Shown here: positions 26,231 through 36,116 of the stretch, piece by piece
Layout: each line of letters starts with the position of its first letter
How positions within the stretch are numbered: the first letter of the stretch is position 1
Origin: Crocinitomicaceae bacterium
Lineage (GTDB): Bacteria; Bacteroidota; Bacteroidia; Flavobacteriales_G; Salibacteraceae
Length of the DNA stretch: 64,000 bases
NCBI GenBank assembly: GCA_002713215.1
Contig: PAVO01000024.1
Location: forward strand, 1 to 64,000
Direction: 5' to 3'
The notes under the pieces: generated by a model
What the model was told of the DNA's origin: nothing
Seen by the model: only the letters and a program-made list of their open reading frames with translations
Database searches by the model: none
Position numbers and translations under genes: made by a program

Positions 26231-29200
26231 ATGAGTGAAGAACTTCTGAAGGCATTGATGAAATTGTTTGCGTTAGCTTCTGACGTAGACGATTTAAACC
26301 ATCAGAGTCGTGTAATTGTAGAAAACTATTTAAAGCAGGAACTAAACGCTCAGCTTGTTCCAACATACGTTGAGTTATACGACAAATACATTCAGGAAAT
26401 TCATCATGGAAACCAATCCAGCGAAGAAGCTTTAAGTACAGAAAACGTTAAGGAAGTTTGTACCAAGATCAATACGGTTCTTGAGCAAAGACAAAAGATT
26501 GTAATTCTCATTCGCTTGCTTGAATACATTCTCGCAGATGAAAATGTATCGGAACACGAATTTCAATTTCTGTTAACTTCCGCCAAGGTCTTTAACATTC
26601 CAGTCGATGAATTTGAGAATTGCCTGAAATTCATTGAAGCCGATTCCAGTAACATTCCTGACCTGGAAACGGTTTTGGTCATTGATTCCAAGGAAGCAAC
26701 ATCCCTGAAGAAGGTTAAACATCTTCAAAAAGAAGGAGTTGAAGGGGTTATTACCGTTCTGAAGTTTCCAAGCGTAGACATGTTCTTGCTACGCCATTTT
26801 GGTGAAGGTAACTTAATTCTAAACGGACAAATCATTTTTAAGGAACGAGCTTACATATTAACTGGTGGAAGTTCGCTAAGAGGGAACAACTTAAATCCAA
26901 TATTCTATAGTGATATAGTTTCTTCATTCCTGGTAAGAGAAGAAAAAGAAAAGATCGTTTTTAAGGCCAGCGATATAGAATACCGATTCAGAACAGGTAA
27001 CATTGGAATGCAACCTTTCAAAATGTGCGAGGAAAATGGTCGCCTTATTGGAATAATGGGTGGTAGTGGTGCCGGTAAATCTACATTACTAAATATTCTT
27101 AATGGTAATTATGTTCCTAATAAAGGACAGGTAACCATTAACGGCATAAACATATACACTGACAAGGATAAAATTGAAGGAGTAATTGGTTATGTATCGC
27201 AGGACGATCTATTAATTGAAGAATTAACCGTTTTTCAAAACCTGTACTACAACTCCAAATTAATCTTTGGCAAAAAATCCAATGAAGAAATAACCACGCT
27301 GGTTATGGATTTATTGGAGAGTCTTGGACTTAAGGATACCGCTGGCTTAAAAGTGGGTAGTCCCATGGATAAGTACATTAGTGGTGGTCAGCGAAAAAGG
27401 CTCAATATTGCGCTTGAATTAATTCGTGAACCTTCGCTTCTTTTTGTTGATGAGCCTACGAGCGGACTGTCTTCCAGAGATTCTCAAAACATAATGGACC
27501 TCCTTAAAGAGCTTTCTCTTAAAGGTAAACTTATTTATGTTGTTATTCACCAGCCAAGTTCAGACATATTTAAAATGTTTGACAAACTCATCATTTTGGA
27601 TGTTGGTGGTTATGTGGTTTATAACGGTAATCCGGTTGAAGGTATCAAATACTTTAAAAGGGCTGCCAAATATGCCAATGCGGACAATGATGATCCCTCC
27701 GGCAATGTTAACCCCGAGGTCATTTTTAACATCATTGATCAAAAGGTTATCGACGAATACGGTAACCTTACTCATAACCGAAAAGTTTCGCCGGAGCAAT
27801 GGTTCCAGCTTTATAACGAGAACATTGATAGCAAGGTAAAGATGGTTGAGGACCCTCCGCAGGCTCCTGAAGTTGATTTTAACCTAGCCAATGTTTTTTC
27901 TCAGTTTAAAACTTTTGTTACCCGGGATATTCTTTCCAAGCTTACAAACCGCCAGTACCTTTTAATTAACTTACTTGAAGCTCCGGTTTTAGCCTTAATT
28001 CTTTCGTATTTCGTTAGGTATTACCCATTTGCACATACCGATCAGGAGTATATTTTCCTCGAGAACGAGAACATTCCGGTTTATCTGTTTATGGCAGTGG
28101 TAGTCTCCCTGTTTATCGGGTTAACGGTAGCGGCTGAAGAAATTATTCGGGACCAGAAAATCCGTAAAAGAGAACAATTTTTGAATCTTAACAGAGGGGC
28201 CTACCTGATTAGCAAGATTCTAATCATGTTCCTTATTTCAGCCATTCAAACTACTTCATTTCTCTTGGTAGGTAATAGCATACTCCATGTAGACGGTATG
28301 TTTGGCTCCTATTTTATAGTATTGTTTACGTCGGCCTGTTTTGCCAATGTTCTGGGATTAAACATCTCAGCAAGTTTCAATTCGGCGGTGACCATTTACA
28401 TACTTATTCCGTTCATTATTATTCCACAACTTATTTTTAGTGGAGTACTCGTTAAGTTTGATAAATTAAACCCATCCATTTCTTCTAAAACAGTAGTTCC
28501 AATGATTGGAGAGGTTATGGCGTCGAGATGGGCGTTTGAAGCCCTGGCTGTCAATCAGTTTATCAATAACAAATTCGAAAGACACCTGTATGCTCATGAG
28601 AAGACGCTTTCCATGGCTAACTATAAAAAGGTGTATTGGATCCCTGAGTTGGAGTCAAAAGTTAGTCTTCTTGAAAACTCATACAAAGACCCTGAACGAA
28701 CGGAAGAGGTTCAAACCACACTGGATTTGGTTAGAAATGAAGTTACCAAACAGAACAAAACTTATCCAAAACTGGCCTACCAGAATATGGAAGAACTAAG
28801 TTCAATTGGCAGCTTAAGTGCACAGGTATTTGGCAACCTAAGAGATTTTCTTCGTCTTCAGCGTACCTTCTACAACAAGCTATACAATAAGACCCTAGAC
28901 GATAAGGATGAAGTGATAAGCCATTTGCGTAAGAGTGACGAGTTTGACTTTGGTGAGCTTAAAATGAAGTATAGAAACAACTCGCTGGCTGACCTGGTAA
29001 CGAATAAAAATGAACTTTCCAAGATCGAAACAATTAAGAACAACTTTGTTCAACTTGAAGATCCTATTTATAGGGACAGTCAGAGTTTAAGGGGCCATTT
29101 TTATGCACCAAGGAAAAGAGTTTTTGGTAAGTATTTCGATACCCTATGGGTTAATGTATGTGTCATTTGGTTTATGACAATACTACTGGTGATTACCCTG

Positions 29201-29248
29201 TTTTTAGACGCTTTCAGGAAGTTTATTAACTTGTTTGACAAGAAATAG
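26231..29248 (+). CDS. ABCG-like ABC half-transporter with N-terminal TerB-like and FHA-like regions
   Basis: A 1005-residue fusion protein. A helical TerB-like region (about 1-140) is followed by a beta-rich region that may be FHA-like (about 145-260; ILTGGSSLRGNNLNPIFYSDIV). An ABC ATPase follows (about 265-480), with Walker A GGSGAGKST near 280, signature SGGQRKRL near 384 and Walker B LLFVDEP. Next comes an ABC2-type membrane domain with about five helices (600-790). A long soluble segment (about 790-965) then leads to a final transmembrane helix. The layout resembles eukaryotic ABCG half-transporters and would work as a dimer. The substrate is unknown. It has its own consensus promoter and no partner genes. 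Confidence 0.88.
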   Translation: MSEELLKALMKLFALASDVDDLNHQSRVIVENYLKQELNAQLVPTYVELYDKYIQEIHHGNQSSEEALSTENVKEVCTKINTVLEQRQKIVILIRLLEYILADENVSEHEFQFLLTSAKVFNIPVDEFENCLKFIEADSSNIPDLETVLVIDSKEATSLKKVKHLQKEGVEGVITVLKFPSVDMFLLRHFGEGNLILNGQIIFKERAYILTGGSSLRGNNLNPIFYSDIVSSFLVREEKEKIVFKASDIEYRFRTGNIGMQPFKMCEENGRLIGIMGGSGAGKSTLLNILNGNYVPNKGQVTINGINIYTDKDKIEGVIGYVSQDDLLIEELTVFQNLYYNSKLIFGKKSNEEITTLVMDLLESLGLKDTAGLKVGSPMDKYISGGQRKRLNIALELIREPSLLFVDEPTSGLSSRDSQNIMDLLKELSLKGKLIYVVIHQPSSDIFKMFDKLIILDVGGYVVYNGNPVEGIKYFKRAAKYANADNDDPSGNVNPEVIFNIIDQKVIDEYGNLTHNRKVSPEQWFQLYNENIDSKVKMVEDPPQAPEVDFNLANVFSQFKTFVTRDILSKLTNRQYLLINLLEAPVLALILSYFVRYYPFAHTDQEYIFLENENIPVYLFMAVVVSLFIGLTVAAEEIIRDQKIRKREQFLNLNRGAYLISKILIMFLISAIQTTSFLLVGNSILHVDGMFGSYFIVLFTSACFANVLGLNISASFNSAVTIYILIPFIIIPQLIFSGVLVKFDKLNPSISSKTVVPMIGEVMASRWAFEALAVNQFINNKFERHLYAHEKTLSMANYKKVYWIPELESKVSLLENSYKDPERTEEVQTTLDLVRNEVTKQNKTYPKLAYQNMEELSSIGSLSAQVFGNLRDFLRLQRTFYNKLYNKTLDDKDEVISHLRKSDEFDFGELKMKYRNNSLADLVTNKNELSKIETIKNNFVQLEDPIYRDSQSLRGHFYAPRKRVFGKYFDTLWVNVCVIWFMTILLVITLFLDAFRKFINLFDKK

Positions 29249-29269
29249 GCTCCCTTACTTCTAAACTTC

Positions 29270-29944
29270 TTATTTAAATTCCAGTTTTTTACGTTGAACA
29301 GAATTGTTAAGTTGTTTCAGAAATTCACTTCTGGAAATCAATTCGGCGCCTAACGATTCCAAGTGTTTTGTGTATACCTGGCAGTCGATAAGTCGTACTT
29401 CTAGTCCAAGCAGTCTCTTACACAGGTAATAAAGGGCTATTTTACTGGCATTGGAAACAGTCGAAAACATGGATTCACCAAAAAACACCTGCCCCATTCC
29501 AACACCATACAATCCACCAACCAACTTACTTTGATCATCCCATACTTCAACCGAATGACACCAACCCATTTTATGTAATTCTAAATAGGCGGCTTTCATG
29601 TTTGATGTAATCCAGGTCCCCTCCTGCCCTTCCCTACTAATCGTTCCACAGCAGTCAACTACTTTCTCGAATGCCTGGTTAAAGGTAACGGAGTACTTGT
29701 TTTGGTTAAGCACATTTCTAAAGCTCTTAGAGCGCTTAAAGTTGGCTGGATACAATACCATTCGAGGGTTTGGACACCACCATAGTATTGGATCACCTTG
29801 ATTAAACCACGGAAAAATCCCCTTCTGGTAGGCCGCCAACAACCAATCGGATTTTAAACTACCCCCAACAGCCAGCAATCCTTCATCATCTGCTTCTTCC
29901 GGATTTGGAAATTCTGCTTTATTCTCTAAATAATAAATTGGCAA
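29270..29944 (-). CDS. aat: Leucyl/phenylalanyl-tRNA-protein transferase
   Basis: A 224-residue enzyme of the N-end rule pathway that moves Leu or Phe from aminoacyl-tRNA to proteins beginning with Arg or Lys, marking them for ClpAP. Clear family stretches are FPNPEEADDEGLLAVGG, GIFPWFNQGDPILWWCPNPRMVL, EGTWITSNMKAAYLELH, HSVEVWDD and FFGESMFS. The start is TTG at 29944, which gives the usual N-terminus PIYYLENKAEFP. It runs back-to-back with the ABC gene end. Confidence 0.97.
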   Translation of the reverse strand: MPIYYLENKAEFPNPEEADDEGLLAVGGSLKSDWLLAAYQKGIFPWFNQGDPILWWCPNPRMVLYPANFKRSKSFRNVLNQNKYSVTFNQAFEKVVDCCGTISREGQEGTWITSNMKAAYLELHKMGWCHSVEVWDDQSKLVGGLYGVGMGQVFFGESMFSTVSNASKIALYYLCKRLLGLEVRLIDCQVYTKHLESLGAELISRSEFLKQLNNSVQRKKLEFK

Positions 29945-29953
29945 AACATCAAT

Positions 29954-32152
29954 TTAAGCCTGATCGGCTTGTTTCTGCTCCTGTTTTCGCTTGAAATTTT
30001 CTACTTGTTCAATCAGAACCGGATCGTCGTAGTAGCCCTTTTTAAGCGAACGGTTGATTTTCATGACCATCTCATCCAGCTCTTTTGTCGAGGTATCTAA
30101 GAACTTGATTATATCCATTTGATCTTCATCAAAATCATATTTTTTCAGTAGGTCAATCAATCCCAAAATGTTGCAAACCGGTGCACGTAGCAGATGGGCA
30201 TTTATAAAAGCGTACTCCATCAATTGTTTGTTTTGCTTTTCTAACTGACCCGTTCTTTCTTCCACCCTGGATTCCAGCGAATTGTTTATTCGAATAATCT
30301 CCTTTTTACTATCCTTTAATTTGACGTTCTGCTCCTCGATATGCTTTTGCTGATTTTTGACCGTAGATATATCGTGCGCCATTGCCAATAAACGATATAC
30401 CTCATCATTTTCGTTGCGAATGGGTAAAAAGGTTGCAGCTACCCAAATCTTGGTGCTCGGAAGAACAATTTGCAATTCATATTTACGGCTCACTCCCCGC
30501 AACAGACTCGACCAGAAATTATCGTACTCCAGATGTGTAAAGTGGTTGCTCCTCAACAACAACGATTTAATGGAATAACGATAGGAGCCTTCCAAATCCT
30601 TTTTAGAAATTCCGGTGAGTTCCATGGTTCGCTCATTCATCCAGGTTATCTCCCCTTTCAAGTCATACTCAACAACCAAGTTGTGGTCGTTTATAGCATC
30701 AAGAACACTTCTCGATTCAGCTTGCTTTTTAGCCAAATCGACCTGCGTTGAGTTAAGATCGGCCAGGCTTTTCTCCAATTCCAATCGGCTTTTTTCAAGC
30801 GATTCGTTTTTCAACAATATCTGCTCCTTCTGAGATTCTATAAAATCATTCTTTTGAACGATTTGAAGATGCTGCTTCCTAATTATTTCTGTTTCTGTTC
30901 TTAAGCGATTGGATGAGTACGATATAGTTAATATATCTGCCGATACCTTCGCCAGGTTAATATCCTCCGGCGACCATTCTTTTTCAATTTCGGCTTGCTC
31001 ACACATTACCACCCCATGCAATTGACCATCAACAAAATAAGGTGCACACAAAACCGATTTAATCTCCTCAGAAAAAACCGCCTTTGAATAAAACTTTCTG
31101 ATTTTCAGGCTATCCATTCCCTGGTTAGCTACTATAATTTCATCGTTTTCCAGTGCTTCAGTGAAATATTCAAATTCACCTAAATCCAGTTTGTAACCAT
31201 CGAAGTAGTTGTTTTTGATCCGGCTATAGAGTTTAACGCACTCCATTTCCCCATCTTCAATTTTCCATATACTGGTTCTGCTTACATCGAGGGTTAAGGA
31301 GATTGTTCTGGCAATTTCTTCCAACGCACCGGTAATAATTCCCTTCTGCACAAATTCACTCTTTGCCAATTGCAGCATAATATACCCGTGCTCGGCCAGT
31401 GTCTTGTTCCTCGCCTGCATGGCAACCGACTGGTCTTCAATTACCGATTTTTGTTCTTCGAGTACCTGTTGGGTTTGGTTTAGATCCTCGTTTCGTTGAT
31501 GAATTTCCTCGTTTTTCCGTTGCAGGGCTTCATTGGCTACAATCAATTCGTCCTGAAACTTGCGGGTCATTCGCTGATAAAACACAAATGCACCTATAAT
31601 AATAAGGAGCAGGTATACCTGGGGAATCTTGCTATGAAAAAACTCGGACTGGGTACCAAGAACTTCCGAACTTGCTACATAGGTTTGAAGAAACACGTCG
31701 TAGGTAGCAACCACCAACACATTCATTAGCAGGCTAAAGACAAACCAGCCCTTTTCGTTGTGGTAGTTAAACAGCATAAGCGGTAATACGCTTAATGATA
31801 CGGTGGTAAAAGCAAGTCCCTGAAAATTTCCCAAATCAATGTTGCCATACAAGATGGGCGGCAATATCAAAAGCATATTGGGCAAAACACTCAACAACAA
31901 TCGACTGAAATTGATCAGGTTGAAATGATTGAAAATAGGAATGGAAATCAGGAGAAAGAAGAGAACCGAAAGGCTCGCAACTATAGAATGGTTCTGGTTT
32001 ACATAATTGAGGTAGAATACTCCAATGGTTATTGGAATTAGGATAACACTGATCTGATTACTCAGTATTACTTCCTTCCGGGTTAAACCAGCCAAATGCC
32101 CTTCTATACCCGAATAGGAGACATTTTTCCATATGTTTTTAAGTGTAGTCAA
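29954..32152 (-). CDS. Membrane GAF-PAS sensor with DHp region but no ATPase domain
   Basis: A 732-residue sensor-like protein. About six transmembrane segments (28-195) are followed by a coiled coil (200-255), a GAF domain (about 265-410), a second coiled coil (420-475), a PAS domain (about 480-600) and a third coiled coil. A histidine-kinase dimerisation-like segment then has H-box NAHLLRAPVCNILG (His653). The protein stops 80 residues after this histidine, with no HATPase domain. Neither a frameshifted remnant nor a kinase gene follows, as aat is next. Similar proteins occur in Bacteroidota. It may receive phosphate from another kinase or act as a scaffold; function is inferred only. The start is TTG at 32152. 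Confidence 0.8.
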   Translation of the reverse strand: MTTLKNIWKNVSYSGIEGHLAGLTRKEVILSNQISVILIPITIGVFYLNYVNQNHSIVASLSVLFFLLISIPIFNHFNLINFSRLLLSVLPNMLLILPPILYGNIDLGNFQGLAFTTVSLSVLPLMLFNYHNEKGWFVFSLLMNVLVVATYDVFLQTYVASSEVLGTQSEFFHSKIPQVYLLLIIIGAFVFYQRMTRKFQDELIVANEALQRKNEEIHQRNEDLNQTQQVLEEQKSVIEDQSVAMQARNKTLAEHGYIMLQLAKSEFVQKGIITGALEEIARTISLTLDVSRTSIWKIEDGEMECVKLYSRIKNNYFDGYKLDLGEFEYFTEALENDEIIVANQGMDSLKIRKFYSKAVFSEEIKSVLCAPYFVDGQLHGVVMCEQAEIEKEWSPEDINLAKVSADILTISYSSNRLRTETEIIRKQHLQIVQKNDFIESQKEQILLKNESLEKSRLELEKSLADLNSTQVDLAKKQAESRSVLDAINDHNLVVEYDLKGEITWMNERTMELTGISKKDLEGSYRYSIKSLLLRSNHFTHLEYDNFWSSLLRGVSRKYELQIVLPSTKIWVAATFLPIRNENDEVYRLLAMAHDISTVKNQQKHIEEQNVKLKDSKKEIIRINNSLESRVEERTGQLEKQNKQLMEYAFINAHLLRAPVCNILGLIDLLKKYDFDEDQMDIIKFLDTSTKELDEMVMKINRSLKKGYYDDPVLIEQVENFKRKQEQKQADQA

Positions 32153-32236
32153 AGCAAATGACAGACACCTGCAAATTAATAATGTTGTTTTCCTGAGATG
32201 TTGGCCAGCTAAAAAGTTATTAGCAATGAAATGTGA

Positions 32237-33853
32237 TTATAATGGAAAGTAAAAATCCTGCTTTTCGTCGGTAAATTTAAAGTCCATAACCCGCGGCCAA
32301 CGCCGATCTTCGCATTCCGATTCCCATTGGTCTAATTCTAGCATAAGTTCTTCTACCACCTTGGGCTTTTGATCAAAAAGATTATCCGATTCATAGTTGT
32401 TTCTACTGAGATTGTATAAAACACGTGCTCCTCCCAATCGGTCTTCAATCAGCTTCCAGTCTCCTTTTCGGATTGACCTCAAATAGTCAGATCGCCAGCA
32501 TATTTTATCGTGAGCTTGCTGTTTTCGATCACCCTTGAGAATTGGAAGTAGATTTACCCCATCGTATTTTCTGTCTTGCATTAAGGGGATATCCAATAAA
32601 CCCAACATGGTAGAATATATGTCGGTTGAAACCACCGGATGATTATAATCTATACTGTCCTCAAGCTTTCCCTCCCACTTCATTGAAAACGGAACATTTA
32701 ACCCTCCTTCGAAATGGGTGAGTTTGCCTCCTTTAAGCGGAGCATTATCGGTTGCTGTTGTGTAGGTAGCCCCTCCATTATCACTCAAAAAGACGATTAA
32801 AGTGTTTTCCTCAATTCCCTGATCTTTTACCTTTTGGTTGATTCTACCTACAGCGTCATCCAGGTTTTTTATCATGGCGTAGTAAATTCTCTTGTGAGGG
32901 TCTTCTATATGTGAATACATATTGTAGTACTTCTTCTGAGCCTGAAACGGTGTATGAGGAGCATTGAACGAAACGTAAAGAAAAAATGAGGTATCCCTGT
33001 TGGTTTCAATAAAGGCTTCTGCCTCTTCAGCAATGCGATCCGTCAAATAGCCTTCTTCATCGTACGGCATATCGTTCTTACGAATAGCACAGGTTCCACT
33101 TCTACCCTTTTCCCAAATAAACGGATCAGAGAAATCAGGACAGCTTTGATTCACAATCTCTTCTGATTCCAGGTCTTCATGGTACAAACTGAAAGCTTCG
33201 TAAAACCCATATTGATAATCAAATCCACGGTTGATTGGAATGCTGGTTTCGCTGTACCCCAAATGCCATTTTCCCAATACGCCTGTTCGGTATCCTACCT
33301 TATGCAGAACTTCACTTAGCATTACTTCTTCTACCGGAATTCCCTGTTTTTCCATGTCTTCTTCGTAAGGTACAGAAGCTTCGTCAGCCACCAACCACGA
33401 ATCGGTTGCCAGGAAATACTTAAAGAACGATTTTTCGAGCCAGTTTCTGGGATATCGCTCATGAATGTTGTTTTCGTATCCAAATCGCGATTGATTTCTA
33501 CCGGTTAACAATCCGGCTCGGGAAGGGCTGCAAATGGGATTGGTAACATATCCCTCTGTAAACCGAATTCCTTCCATAGCCAGTTTGTCAATCTCGGGAG
33601 TTTGCATGGTTGTTCCTCCATAGGTAGATACATCCATTTTCCCTAGGTCATCTGCCATAATGATTATTAAGTTGGGTCGGTTTACAGAATCTGGTAGTTG
33701 AAGTTTCTTTAGGTATTCATGTTTTGCTTGAAGCTTTTCGGGATAAGACACCATACTCCATTCGGAGGAGGTTAAAGGTTTAAGTGAAAAAAAAGCAAAA
33801 ATCAAGAATAGACCTACCGGCACCAAGAACTTCCATTTCTTTCTCAAAAGCAT
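32237..33853 (-). CDS. Type I sulfatase
   Basis: A 538-residue secreted or membrane-anchored arylsulfatase. An N-terminal hydrophobic segment (about 9-26) is followed by the metal-binding MADDLG (67-71) and the formylglycine motif CSPSRAGLLTGR, in which Cys108 is the residue modified by a formylglycine-generating enzyme. GVLGKWHLG and LSDNGGA also match the family. It hydrolyses sulfate esters, perhaps from algal polysaccharides, but no polysaccharide utilisation genes (SusC/SusD, glycoside hydrolases) lie nearby. Length is typical. The maturation enzyme must be encoded elsewhere. Confidence 0.93.
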   Translation of the reverse strand: MLLRKKWKFLVPVGLFLIFAFFSLKPLTSSEWSMVSYPEKLQAKHEYLKKLQLPDSVNRPNLIIIMADDLGKMDVSTYGGTTMQTPEIDKLAMEGIRFTEGYVTNPICSPSRAGLLTGRNQSRFGYENNIHERYPRNWLEKSFFKYFLATDSWLVADEASVPYEEDMEKQGIPVEEVMLSEVLHKVGYRTGVLGKWHLGYSETSIPINRGFDYQYGFYEAFSLYHEDLESEEIVNQSCPDFSDPFIWEKGRSGTCAIRKNDMPYDEEGYLTDRIAEEAEAFIETNRDTSFFLYVSFNAPHTPFQAQKKYYNMYSHIEDPHKRIYYAMIKNLDDAVGRINQKVKDQGIEENTLIVFLSDNGGATYTTATDNAPLKGGKLTHFEGGLNVPFSMKWEGKLEDSIDYNHPVVSTDIYSTMLGLLDIPLMQDRKYDGVNLLPILKGDRKQQAHDKICWRSDYLRSIRKGDWKLIEDRLGGARVLYNLSRNNYESDNLFDQKPKVVEELMLELDQWESECEDRRWPRVMDFKFTDEKQDFYFPL

Positions 33854-33931
33854 AATGCAAATAAAGTGATTGCATGATTATGAGTATAAAATATATGGGC
33901 AAGTTTGACCAACAGGTGATTAATACCGGTT

Positions 33932-34765
33932 TTAAAACCGGTAGCCTACACTAACCGATAGATTTAAGGCTGCCGAGTATTCCTGGTCCAATTCAAATGT
34001 TCTTCTTCCACCTACTCCACCAAGGAAGGAAAACGCAATTTTATGTACAGGAGACAATACCAATCCATTGTAGATGTAAAATGAATTGAAAGTATAGTCT
34101 CTAGAATTTGATTGAACAAGCGAATTGTTTCCAGTGATGGTTGTTACCAGATTCTCGGTAATAAATTTTAGTTCGCCAACCTCATAACCTAGTCCAAAAA
34201 CATAAGATGCTCTTTTTTGGCCTTTGGGATAAATAAGAATACCTAATTCGGTAGACCAAATTACCTTTCTTCCAGAATATGTAGAGGCAACGTATTCCTT
34301 TCCATTTTCATTGTCAAATCCTATTTTCACTGGAATTCTAAGCGAAAAATGCCCAGACCTAGTCATACGTTCCAGGGAAAAGTTAACGTTTCCATGAACC
34401 AAGTTAACAAGATTGATTCCTATGATATTTTTGAATTTCACCTGCTTGTCTTGATCCGCAGCCAGTGGTTGTTGTTCTTTTATTGCAGAAACCTCTGCTG
34501 CATCTAAACTGTAGAATGCATGTTTACCATTTTTAAACGTGATATATGAAATATCCCTTTTGTAAAGAACAAATATTGAACTATCAAATTCATTCATATA
34601 TAGGTATTTGACCGCACTGGATGTTATCTCAACCACATCACAAGGAATTATTCTTCCGTTAACCGTGTATATTGTATCTTTTGACGCAAATGCGTTACTG
34701 TGCACACCCAACTGAATGGTTATCAGACATAGGATAAGTCTAAACGGCAACTTTATTTCTAGCAT
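33932..34765 (-). CDS. Secreted protein with probable outer-membrane beta-barrel
   Basis: A 277-residue protein with an N-terminal signal peptide (to about residue 27). A short beta domain follows (DTIYTVNGRIIPCDVVEITSS), then from about 110 alternating beta strands with aromatic ends, finishing in SVGYRF, a typical outer-membrane barrel C-terminus. No named family is recognised. The gene lies alone between sulfatase and hydroxylase genes on the same strand, with about 80-200 bp on either side. Outer-membrane location is inferred. Confidence 0.68.
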   Translation of the reverse strand: MLEIKLPFRLILCLITIQLGVHSNAFASKDTIYTVNGRIIPCDVVEITSSAVKYLYMNEFDSSIFVLYKRDISYITFKNGKHAFYSLDAAEVSAIKEQQPLAADQDKQVKFKNIIGINLVNLVHGNVNFSLERMTRSGHFSLRIPVKIGFDNENGKEYVASTYSGRKVIWSTELGILIYPKGQKRASYVFGLGYEVGELKFITENLVTTITGNNSLVQSNSRDYTFNSFYIYNGLVLSPVHKIAFSFLGGVGGRRTFELDQEYSAALNLSVSVGYRF

Positions 34766-34961
34766 AATTCACTATAATTTATAACTCAAAAATGAAGCCT
34801 TTTCAGGAAGGTCTATTCTTGAAAACTGCAACTAAAAAAAACACCATTGCATTTTTTGCGTTTTCTAAAACAAAATGCTTAACTCAATTGAATCAGGTTT
34901 TCCTTGTGGGTATTTTGAAATAATTTAGTCGTGAAATATTCCAATTGTAAGGTTACATATC

Positions 34962-35921
34962 CTAGAACTTGCTTTTAACAATATTAAAAACACCAGCAAA
35001 AGGTTGAATCAGGTTCTGCCAGAGATTGCCTAACTTTTTGTCTTCTACCTCTCCTAAGCCATATTCAATTTTATCCACGTTCTCTGATCGGACCAATGTG
35101 CCAAACATCCAATCCCAAATGGCCAGCTTGGCTCCTATGTTTTTATCGTAATGTTCGGGCTTATTGCTGTGATGGATTTGATGCTGAAATGGACTAATGA
35201 ATATATATTCCAAAAAATTGAAATATTTCAGCTTAACACTGGAGTGACGCAGGTTGGCTCCCCAAAACATAAAGACGAAGCTGAAAACGTTGGCCCCCAG
35301 GAATAAGATTTTTTCTATCTGATGATTCGACAGGTAATCGAATACGCCGGTAGTTATTCCAAAAACAAGAATCCCCTTTATGTTGTTCAGTATTAGCTCA
35401 ACGGGATGAATTCGATACTGAGTAATGGGGTTCAATGTGGTAGCCGAATGATGTACTTTATGGAACTCCCACAGCACAGGTACTTTATGCATGGTCCAAT
35501 GAACTAGGTAGGTAGCAAAATCTCCTATAATGGTTATAGCGATGGTAAATAAAATCAGCGTTTGCGTTTTCGAGAGACTAAACGTTGGGTATGAAAATAA
35601 GTCGATCAGGAATTCATTGACCCAAAAGGATAAGTACAAACCAAATATGAGATAGGGTGCCAGTAGGAATACCTTAACCAGTCCATTAAAAAACACTAGG
35701 CCATAATCTACCCAGGCTGACCTACTCAACCAGGTTCTTTTATCAAACAAATACTTAAAAAAAGAATAGTCCTTTTTCGAGTTCCGGTACACGTAATAGG
35801 CCAACGCAACGGAGGAAATCAGGTATACGTAAAAAATTCGTTTTTCCGAATTAAGTATATACGAGACGGGCATTTTTAGTCCTTCAATTACCAACTCTAA
35901 TATTTGATTTAATTCGGACAA
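34962..35921 (-). CDS. Fatty acid hydroxylase/sterol desaturase-family protein
   Basis: A 319-residue integral membrane diiron enzyme. Several transmembrane helices carry the histidine boxes HWTMH, HKVHH and HQIHHS, plus HPVE in between, which is the histidine pattern of the fatty acid hydroxylase superfamily (ERG3/C4-methyl oxidase/carotenoid hydroxylase types). Catalysis hydroxylates or desaturates a lipid at the membrane. The substrate is unknown; sterol action is unlikely in this lineage, and sphingolipid or hopanoid-like lipids are possible. The start is probably TTG at 35921. Confidence 0.88.
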   Translation of the reverse strand: MSELNQILELVIEGLKMPVSYILNSEKRIFYVYLISSVALAYYVYRNSKKDYSFFKYLFDKRTWLSRSAWVDYGLVFFNGLVKVFLLAPYLIFGLYLSFWVNEFLIDLFSYPTFSLSKTQTLILFTIAITIIGDFATYLVHWTMHKVPVLWEFHKVHHSATTLNPITQYRIHPVELILNNIKGILVFGITTGVFDYLSNHQIEKILFLGANVFSFVFMFWGANLRHSSVKLKYFNFLEYIFISPFQHQIHHSNKPEHYDKNIGAKLAIWDWMFGTLVRSENVDKIEYGLGEVEDKKLGNLWQNLIQPFAGVFNIVKSKF

Positions 35922-36116
35922 CTAACTTTTTTATGTAATTAAAAGAAGATCTTAATTTTTGATACGCGAAGGTACTACTGTTACCTGATATTCAGCCCGT
36001 ATAAATTGATCATAATCAGCATTATTAAGGGCATTCATTGTAAGAATTGATATCAAACATATTTCTAATTGTTAATTTATGCTACTTTTACCGCTATTAA
36101 CGGTAACTAAAATTCT

